A stretch of 64,000 nt of DNA from Saccharopolyspora gloriosae (GTDB taxonomy: Bacteria; Actinomycetota; Actinomycetes; Mycobacteriales; Pseudonocardiaceae): the NCBI RefSeq assembly GCF_022828475.1, contig NZ_CP059557.1, positions 310,001 to 374,000 of the forward strand, in the 5' to 3' direction. Positions 57,589-64,000 of the stretch are shown here, piece by piece. Below the pieces are notes generated by a model. That model did not search any database, was not told the DNA's origin, and saw nothing but the letters and a program-made list of their open reading frames with translations. Position 1 is the first letter of the stretch. Each line of letters opens with the position of its first letter. A program made the translations under genes and the position numbers.

Positions 57589-57816
57589 CGAGGCTCCGAA
57601 CGATCGATCGTCAAAGGGGCTCGGCAAAGCTGGGCGCCTCGGAGGAGGCGCCGACACACGGCTGCACATCGGGCGGCCACGCCGAACGGCCAGGTCGCGG
57701 AACCGCTGTGCGCTCGATGCCTGACATCGAGCACAACCGAGCGGAATGTCCGTTATTCCATGATTCCAGGACACCCTAGATGTTCGCCGTGTGATCCTCG
57801 TCGCCCGCCCGGGTCT
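57589..57816 (-). other. DedA leader and left part of the divergent gap
   Basis: About 230 bases with two hairpins, at 57633-57652 and 57714-57732 (CTCGATG-CCTGA-CATCGAG). No gene is visible. Confidence 0.5.
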
Positions 57817-58034
57817 TGTGGATAAGTCGACATCCTGTGGATGGGGGCTGTGGACAACTCTGGGGATAGCTCTGTTCCCGGGCCACAGGGCCTTGTTGCG
57901 CTGCGACGGAGGGGGCTGTCCACACCTGACCGGATGCCTGTTGAACGGCCAATTTTGTGTCCTGACCAGGCCGATCGAGACTGCGGCGAAGGCTGGGGAC
58001 GCGAGTGGCAAGACAGAGGTGGAAGTTGTCCACA
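57817..58034. promoter_or_regulatory. Cluster of DnaA-box-like sequences
   Basis: Exact TTGTCCACA at 58026-58034 (plus) and 57849-57857 (minus). Exact TTATCCACA at 57817-57825 (minus). CTGTCCACA at 57916-57924 (plus), one mismatch. A weaker site at 57836-57844 (minus), two mismatches. Five sites in 218 bases in a G+C-rich genome is far above chance. No dnaA or dnaN gene is in the window, so this is unlikely to be the main origin. Confidence 0.65.
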
Positions 58035-58098
58035 GGGTGAGGACGCTTCCGGCCGCGCAAGCCTCAGGCGCACAGCGAAACTCTGCGAAGCTGGGCAG

Positions 58099-61000
58099 GT
58101 GCGAGTGGCGATGTTGGGGCCGTTCCGGCTTTGTGCGGCCGACGGCCGCACGGTCGAGGTCGGCGGCCCGCGCGTCCGCACCCTGCTCGCCCGGCTCGCG
58201 CTGGACGCGGGGCACGCCGTGCCCGCCGAAACCCTGATCGACGACCTGTGGGGAGCGCACCAGCCCGGCGGTGCGCTCAACGCGCTGCAATCCCTCGTCT
58301 CCCGAGCCAGGCGGGTCACCGAAATCGCGCAGTCCGGGAGCGCCGGGTACTCGCTGGTGCTCGGCCGCGACGAGGTCGACGTGCACCGCTTCGATCGCCT
58401 GGTGGCCGCGGGCCGGGAGCGGTCGCGCGCCGACGACCTCGCGGCGGCCGCCACGACGCTGCGCGAAGCACTCGCGCTGTGGCGAGGTGCCGCGCTGGTC
58501 GACTTCACCGACTCGCCGTTCGCACCGCCGCACATCGCGCGACTCGACGAGACCCGGCTGGCCGCACTGGAAGATCGCATCGACGCGGACCTGCGACTCG
58601 GCGGGCACGAGGAGCTGATCGCCGAACTGGACGGCCTCTGCGCCCGCCACCCGCTGCGCGAACGACTCACCGCGCTGCGACTGCGCGCCCTGCACGCCGC
58701 AGGCCGCCGGGCCGATGCGCTCGCCGCGTACGAAGAGCACCGCGCCGGACTCGCCGAGCAACTGGGCGTCGACCCGGCCCCCGAGCTGAGCGCACTGCAC
58801 ACGACGCTGCTGCGCGGCGACCCGAGACCCGCCCCCGTGACGAACCCGTCCCGCTCCGCGTCGCAGCACACCGGGCTGCCCGCGCGGCTGAGCAGTTTCG
58901 TCGGCCGCGAAAGTGAAATCGCGCAGGTCGCCGACGTCCTCGCCCGCTCCCGCCTGGTGACCCTGTTCGGTCCCGGCGGCGCGGGCAAGACCCGCCTCGC
59001 CACCGAGAGCGCCGCCGCCATCACCGACCGCCGGGTGTGGTTCGTCGAGCTCGCCCCGGTGCGCGACGGCAGCGACCTCGCCGCGGCCGCGCTCGCCGCG
59101 CTCGGCATCCGCGAAACCCGGGTGCTGGAGGCACCGCACACCCACGGCACCGCGCGCCTCGCCGACGTGCTGGGCGGCGAACCGGCCGTGCTCGTCCTGG
59201 ACAACTGCGAGCACCTGATCGACGCCGCCGCCGGATTCGTGCACGAGCTGCTCGGTAGGTGCCCCGAACTGCGAGTGCTGGCGACCAGCAGGGAACCGCT
59301 CGCGCTCACCGGTGAGCAACTGCTTCCGGTCGGCCCGCTGGCGCTGCCCGGCGAGGACACCGACCCCGCCGAATCCGCCGCCGTCCGGTTGTTCACCGAC
59401 CGGGCGCGCTCCGCCAGCCCCGGTTTCGCACTCACCGAACGCACCGCGGCCCACGTGGTCGAGGTGTGCCGCAGGCTGGACGGCATCCCGCTCGCCATCG
59501 AACTCGCCGCCGCCAGGCTGCGATCGATGAGCCTGCCGCAGATCGCCGACCGCCTCGACGACCGATTCCGGCTGCTCACCGGCGGAAATCGCACGTCGAT
59601 GCCGCGGCACCGCACGCTGCGGGCCGTCGTGGAGTGGAGCTGGGACCTGCTGACCGGACCGGAACGGCTGCTCGCCGGGCGGATGGCGGTGTTCACCGGC
59701 GCGGTTCGCGCCGAATCGATCACCGCGGTCTGCGGTGACGCGCAGCTGCCCGCCGAGGACGTGTTCTACGTGCTCTCGTCGCTGGTGGAGAAATCACTGG
59801 TGGCGGTCGTCGAATCCGAGCAGGGCACGCGCTACCGGATGCTGGAGACGGTGCGCGCCTACTGCAGGCAGCGCTCCGAGACCGAGCCGGAACGAGTGCG
59901 TGCCGCGCACCTCGCGCACTTCCTCGCGTTCGCCGAGGAAGCCGAACCGGGGCTCTACGGGCGCCACCAGATCGACTGGATGGATCGGCTCGACGCCGAC
60001 CACGACAACTTGCTGGCCGCGCTGCACTGGTCGATCGAATCAGGCGATGCCGACAGCGGTCTGCGGCTCGGCGCGGCACTGGCCTGGTACTGGTCGATGT
60101 CCTCGCTCGATCGTGACGTCGAAGCGAGGTTCGCGGCCGTCGCGGCACTGCCCGGACCCGCATCGCCGCAGGCCAGGTCGGTCGTTGAATTGGGCAGCGC
60201 GGTCGCCGGTGCGGGGATCGCTGGTTCGAGCGGGTCCGCGCCGCCGCAGCGGCCGCCCGCGACACCGACGCGCTGAGCCGGTACCGGCACGCGGGGGTCA
60301 TGGAAGCCGGGGCGTGGCTCATCACCGGCGAATTCGACGAAGTGCAGCGCGTCATCGACCGAGCCGCCGAGCATCCGGACCCGTGGGTGCGGGCTTCGGC
60401 GCTGTTCGGCCGGGCGTTCAGCGCCGAGTACGACGGCGACCCGGGCACCGCCGAGCAGCACATGCGCACCGCGGCCGACGCTTTCCGCGAGCTCGGCGAC
60501 CGGTGGGGCCTGGCGCAGACCGTCAGCAGCCTCGCAGGGTTCCGCTCGCTGCGCGGGGACCACGCGGGAGCGGTCGACGTGCTGACGGAATCGCTGGAGT
60601 CGTTCCGGCAACTGCGTTCCGAAGCGGACCTCGTGCCGACCCTGCTGCGCATCGGCGCCGAACGGTTGCGCGCGGGCGATCTCGACGGCGGGCACGCCGA
60701 CCTGGAACAGGCCCGGTCGATCGCGGACCGCACCCGGCCCTGGTTCACGATCTGGGCGCTGAACGGTCTGGCCGAGCACGCGCGGCTGTCGGGCCGACTC
60801 GACGCGGCCGAGAATTTCCTCGACGACGCGGACCGCATACCGGTGGACGAGCACGAGAACTCGGTGATCCAGCCCGTACTGCTGCTGCAACGCGCGCGGG
60901 TGCTGCTCGACCGGGGCCGGACCGCCGATGTTCCGGTGCTGCTGGCGAAAGCGCTGGAAGGCGGCTTCGGTATCCGGGACGTGCCCACCGCCGCCGTCGT

Positions 61001-61241
61001 CGCGGAGTGCGCGGCGCGCTGGCGCCTCCGAACCGACGACCCGCGCGGCGCGGCCCGGTTGCACGGCCTCGCCGTCGCGCTGCGCGGAGTCCTCGACGAA
61101 GGCGACCCGGACGTCCGCCGGGTGCGGGCCGCACTGCGGAAATCGGATGACCACGCGGCAGCGTTCGACACCGGAGCCGCGCAGGACCGCTCGGCGGCGT
61201 TCGCCGAACTCCGCAGCACCCTCAACTCCAGCAGCGCCTGA
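58099..61241 (+). CDS. BTAD/NB-ARC/TPR regulator of the AfsR-SARP class, with an internal frameshift
   Basis: Large signal-transduction regulator. GTG 58099 (V-R-V-A-M-L-G-P-F) opens an OmpR-type winged helix (VRTLLARLALDAGHAVPAE, then LIDDLWG), followed by a bacterial transcriptional activation domain to about residue 245. An NB-ARC ATPase follows, with GPGGAGKTRLA near 291 and LVLDNCEHL about 80 residues on, and then a tetratricopeptide-like region. The frame stops at 60276, but from 60213-60216 a second frame continues with DRWFERVRAAAAAARDTDA, then WLITGEFDEVQRVIDRA, to 61241. One missing G in the GGGG run accounts for it. The intact protein would be about 1047 residues. Target genes are unknown; the DrrAB-type exporter is convergent. 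Confidence 0.85.
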
Positions 61242-61242
61242 G

Positions 61243-61288
61243 ACGAATGCCGCCTTCGCCTCACCTCGCCGGCCGAAGGCGACGTGCA
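61243..61288. repeat. GTGAA-type intergenic hairpin, copy 8 (degenerate)
   Basis: CGCCTTCG at 61251-61258 pairs with CGAAGGCG at 61274-61281, with an ACGAATGC entry and GTGCAC exit that are decayed forms of the family ends. It lies just after the regulator's stop. Confidence 0.6.
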
Positions 61289-61298
61289 CTGGCGGCGG

Positions 61299-61349
61299 CA
61301 GGTGAATGCCTCATCTGACCGATGCTCGGGCAAAGAAGGCATTCACCTG
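61299..61349. repeat. GTGAA-type intergenic hairpin, copy 9
   Basis: A perfect 13-base-pair outer stem (CAGGTGAATGCCT with AGGCATTCACCTG) encloses 25 bases including TGACCGATGC. It lies between the convergent regulator and exporter genes. Confidence 0.82.
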
Positions 61350-61392
61350 GACTGGTCCGGCGCAGTTCGGCACGAGTCGGGACGCGGAGAGC

Positions 61393-62217
61393 TCAGACCC
61401 GTCGGCGGTAGGCCCACATGGCGAGGGGGAAGAAGACGGCGGTCAGCACCACCATCCAGATCACCGTTGCCGTCAGCGGGCCGGCGACCGGGCCGCCGAT
61501 CATCAGGCCGCGTGCGGTGTCCGCGAGCTGCGTGACCGGGTTGATCTGCACCCACGCCTGCAACCAGCCTGGCATCGTCTCGGTCGGCACGAACACGTTG
61601 CTGCCCATCGTCAGCGGGAACATGAACGACATCGCCACGCCGGGAAGCGCCTGCTGGCTGCGGATCAGCATCCCGAGGAACACCGTGATCCAGCACATCG
61701 ACAGCGCGAAGGCCAGCGCGATCAGGAACGCGGCGAACGCCTGCACCGGCCCGGTCTCGACGCGGAATCCCATCAGCGTCGCGACCAGCAGCAGCACCGC
61801 CACGGACACGATGTAGCGCACGATGTCGCCGAACACGGCGCCGATCAGCGGTGCCGACCGGGCGATCGGCAGGCTGCGGAAGCGGTCGAACACGCCCTTG
61901 TTGATGTCGGTGTTGAGCTGCATCCCGGTACCGAGGCTGCCGAAGATCATGTTCATGGCCATCACGCCCGGCAACGTCTGCTGCAGGTAGGCGCCGGTGT
62001 CCTGGGCGATCGCGCCGCCGAACAGGTACACGAACATCACCAGGAACAGGATCGGCTGCAACGTGACGTCGAGCAGCGCCTCCGGTGACTTGCGGATCTT
62101 GAGCACGCTGCGCCCGGCCAGCGTCAGGCCGTGCCGCACGGTGCGCAGCGGCCCGATGCGCTCGTGCTGCGACGGGGCCACTTCGGCCTCCGCGGAGCGT
62201 TCGATGGTGCTGGTCAT
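61393..62217 (-). CDS. DrrB-type ABC-2 exporter permease
   Basis: Six-helix permease of a daunorubicin-resistance-type ABC exporter. ATG 62217 overlaps the ATPase stop (ATGA). The 274 residues have a hydrophilic N-terminus, then ALLDVTLQPILFLVMFVYLF, LPGVMAMNMIFGSLGTGMQL, DINKGVFDRFRSLPIARSA and LPGVAMSFMFPLTMGSNVFV, which are standard for the family, and GWLQAWVQINPVTQLADTARG near the end. The substrate cannot be told from sequence. Confidence 0.9.
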   Translation of the reverse strand: MTSTIERSAEAEVAPSQHERIGPLRTVRHGLTLAGRSVLKIRKSPEALLDVTLQPILFLVMFVYLFGGAIAQDTGAYLQQTLPGVMAMNMIFGSLGTGMQLNTDINKGVFDRFRSLPIARSAPLIGAVFGDIVRYIVSVAVLLLVATLMGFRVETGPVQAFAAFLIALAFALSMCWITVFLGMLIRSQQALPGVAMSFMFPLTMGSNVFVPTETMPGWLQAWVQINPVTQLADTARGLMIGGPVAGPLTATVIWMVVLTAVFFPLAMWAYRRRV

Positions 62218-63170
62218 GCTGCGGTCCCCTCTTCCGCGGCGGACTTCCCGGTGAGCGCGAGGAACACCTCGTCCAGGCTGGGCAGCCGCAAAGCCAGTTC
62301 GTCGGCGGTGATCCCGGCGTCGTCGAGCCTGCGCACCAGGGTCGACAGCAGCACCGGGTCGTCCACCGGCGCGGTGAGCAAGCCGCCCTCGTCGTGCGTG
62401 GCGGGCTGGGCGCCGGTGAGCTCGGCGACGATGCGCCGCACCTCCGGCACGTCCTCCGCGCCGCTGGGGCGCACCTGCAGGGTCTGCTTGCCGGTGCGGC
62501 GTTTGAGCTCGTCGGCCCGGCCTTCGGCGACGACGCGGCCGTGATCGATGACGCTGATCTTGTCCGCGAGCTGGTCGGCCTCCTCCAGGTACTGGGTGGT
62601 CAGCAGCACCGTGACGCCCTCGTCGGTGAGCGCGTTGACCATGTCCCACACCTGGTTGCGGCTGCGCGGGTCCAAACCGGTCGTCGGCTCGTCCAGGTAC
62701 AGCACCTCCGGCCTGCCGACGAGGCTCGCCGCGAGGTCCAGCCGCCTGCGCATGCCGCCGGAGTACGTTTTGATCGCCCGGCCACCTGCGTCGGTGAGGC
62801 CGAACCTTTCCAGCAGCACCGCCGCCCGCGCCCGCGCGTCCCGCCGGGACAGCTCCAGCAACTTGCCGATGAGCACCAGGTTCTCCACACCGGTGAGCTC
62901 CTCGTCCACCGAGGCGTACTGCCCGGTGAGTCCGATTCGGCTGCGCACCGCCACCGACTCGCGGTGCAGATCGCGACCGGCGATCGTGGCACGCCCCTCG
63001 TCGGGCCGCAGCAGCGTGGCCAGGATGCGCACCGCGGTCGTCTTGCCCGCGCCGTTCGGCCCGAGCACCCCGAGGATCGAGCCGGTGGGTGCGGCCAAGT
63101 CGATACCGCCCAGCGCGGTCGTCGCGCCGAAGCGTTTCACCAGGCCTTCCGCCTGGATCGCGTAGGACAT
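62214..63170 (-). CDS. DrrA-type ABC exporter ATPase
   Basis: ATPase partner of the DrrB-type permease. ATG 63170 has AAGGAG upstream and gives 318 residues. Walker A is GPNGAGKTT, the Q-loop region GLTGQYASVDEELTG, signature TYSGGMRRRLD, Walker B VLYLDEPTTGLD and H-loop VLLTTQYLEEADQLAD. The C-terminal DrrA extension ends LRLPSLDEVFLALTGK, with the conserved L-D-E-V-F. Such pairs export drugs or lipids. Confidence 0.93.
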   Translation of the reverse strand: MSYAIQAEGLVKRFGATTALGGIDLAAPTGSILGVLGPNGAGKTTAVRILATLLRPDEGRATIAGRDLHRESVAVRSRIGLTGQYASVDEELTGVENLVLIGKLLELSRRDARARAAVLLERFGLTDAGGRAIKTYSGGMRRRLDLAASLVGRPEVLYLDEPTTGLDPRSRNQVWDMVNALTDEGVTVLLTTQYLEEADQLADKISVIDHGRVVAEGRADELKRRTGKQTLQVRPSGAEDVPEVRRIVAELTGAQPATHDEGGLLTAPVDDPVLLSTLVRRLDDAGITADELALRLPSLDEVFLALTGKSAAEEGTAA

Positions 63171-63276
63171 GCCAACTCCTTGATTCGCTATGCTTCCCAC
63201 CATCGGGGGTATCGCTGACAAGTAGCGCACAGCGCACTGACAGCCTGCGTGAGCCGCACGACACCGGGGGTGCTGG

Positions 63277-64000
63277 ATGGACACGGCCGTGGCCGAGCCC
63301 GAATCCGAATCCCCGCTTCCTCGGCGCAAGAGCGGCTTCGTCACCGCGCTGCTCGTGCTGGCCATGCTCGGAACGGCAGGATGGGCCGCGCCCGCGTTGT
63401 TGGGTTTCGACACGGCGAACCGCTACACGATCGCGTTGGCCGCGACCCTGCAGTACGCCGTGCCCGTCGGGTCGGTGCTGACCGTGCTGGGCCTGGTGCT
63501 GCGGCGGTGGCTGACCACGCTCATCGTCGGCCTGCTGACGGTGGTGCTGGCGATTCTGGTCCTCCCCAGGGCGATCCCGGACTCGCCGACTCCGGTGCAA
63601 GGTTCGCCGCTGCGGGTGCTGTCGGTCAATTTGTTTTTCGGGCGGGCGGAGCCGGAACATGTCGTGGACCTGGTGCGCGACGGGCGGATCGACGTGCTGA
63701 GCCTCCAGGAACTCACCCCGGAGGCCGTCGCCGAACTGGACCGGGCGGGTCTCGCGGAGCTGCTGCCGCACCGGGTGCTGCACAGCGGCCCGCAAGCGGA
63801 CGGGACCGGGATCGCCTCGCGGTACCCGCTGCGAGAACTCCCGCTGGTGCCGCCGACGTCACTGGCCCAGCCGTCCGCGCTGATCGACCTGCCGGGGCGG
63901 CGGGACGTGGAGTTCGTCGCGGTGCACCCGATCTACCCGGTGGGCGCGGACACGGCGGGCGACTGGCTCCGCGAGCTCACCGCGCTGCCGCGGCCGCCGG
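63277..64000 (+). CDS. Membrane endonuclease/exonuclease/phosphatase-family protein (partial)
   Basis: Starts at ATG 63277 and runs off the window. The first 241 residues show three hydrophobic segments (FVTALLVLAMLGTAGWAAPA, YAVPVGSVLTVLGLVL, TTLIVGLLTVVLAILVLP), then the start of an EEP domain: LRVLSVNLFFGRA with the catalytic Asn, DVLSLQELTPE with the metal-binding Glu, and GTGIASRYPL. Membrane-anchored EEP proteins of this layout are common in actinobacteria; the substrate (nucleic acid, phosphoinositide or other phosphodiester) is not known. Divergent from the DrrAB-type pair. Confidence 0.85.
   Translation, partial: MDTAVAEPESESPLPRRKSGFVTALLVLAMLGTAGWAAPALLGFDTANRYTIALAATLQYAVPVGSVLTVLGLVLRRWLTTLIVGLLTVVLAILVLPRAIPDSPTPVQGSPLRVLSVNLFFGRAEPEHVVDLVRDGRIDVLSLQELTPEAVAELDRAGLAELLPHRVLHSGPQADGTGIASRYPLRELPLVPPTSLAQPSALIDLPGRRDVEFVAVHPIYPVGADTAGDWLRELTALPRPP

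Noticed and set aside
57817-58034. Main chromosomal origin
   Set aside because: No dnaA, dnaN, rpmH or recF nearby and too few boxes for an actinobacterial oriC; treated as a separate DnaA-box cluster.
57589-59723. Long minus-strand open frames opposite the BTAD regulator, including one that runs into the DedA gene
   Set aside because: The DedA gene has its own ATG and ribosome-binding site at 57588, and the upstream part is antisense to recognisable NB-ARC motifs.
60300-61241. A separate tetratricopeptide protein after the regulator
   Set aside because: The reading continues upstream of its first ATG in the same frame with family-like sequence, so it is the severed C-terminus of the regulator.

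Overview
The window is high-G+C actinobacterial DNA (GTG and TTG starts are common, GTGA/ATGA stop-start overlaps are frequent, noncoding DNA is limited). Gene content and order match the core chromosome of mycobacteria and their relatives: the tad pilus locus, an MrfA-type helicase, topA and holB; then ppa, a dacB-like PBP, a zinc metalloprotease, tilS, hpt, ftsH, folE-P-B-K, DUF3180, DUF6779, DUF2520, panC, panD, coaX, lsr2 and clpC. A TipA/MerR gene, a BTAD regulator, K+-independent H+-PPase and Pseudonocardiaceae-style GTGAAxG hairpins suggest a Saccharopolyspora-like member of the Pseudonocardiaceae. The family assignment is inference.

Layout. 0-4 kb: tad (Flp-type) pilus operon in overlapping genes. 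4-17 kb: a primase-like protein, a frameshifted helicase (minus), hppA, a lipoprotein, an unknown gene, topA and holB. 17-21 kb: accessory stretch with two minus-strand envelope proteins (one DUF4231/SLATT-like), a quiet 0.7 kb region, tRNA-Thr(CGU) and a cell-wall-anchored protein. 21-25.5 kb: uronate catabolism, with a lactate-permease-family transporter divergent from kduI-kduD-iclR. 25.5-35 kb: ppa, a giant 1813-residue PBP4-type carboxypeptidase, metalloprotease, tilS and hpt. 35-40 kb: ftsH and the folate operon. 40-49 kb: a MerR regulator, DUF3180, DUF6779, PrsW-family protease and the pantothenate/CoA genes. 49.5-57.6 kb: lsr2, an IdeR-box-preceded siderophore permease set, clpC and a DedA protein. 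57.8-64 kb: a cluster of DnaA-box-like sequences, a large BTAD/NB-ARC regulator with a frameshift, a DrrAB-type ABC exporter and the start of a membrane EEP-family protein.

Genes that appear to work together: tadA-B-C with three small pilin-like proteins; kduI and kduD; folE-P-B-K (tetrahydrofolate); DUF2520-panC-panD-coaX (pantothenate to CoA); hppA and ppa (pyrophosphate removal); fecC-D-E-like genes under a predicted iron box.

The least explained material lies between genes: (i) three copies of a roughly 150-base element whose long stem co-varies between copies; (ii) at least nine hairpins beginning GTGAA and ending TTCAC; (iii) a 59-base tandem repeat; (iv) a DnaA-box cluster far from any dnaA gene; (v) a dispersed 11-mer, TCCACTGTGGA. 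Four genes are each broken by the apparent loss of one G or C in or next to a short G/C run. This looks more like assembly error than four independent pseudogenes, but reads are needed to decide.
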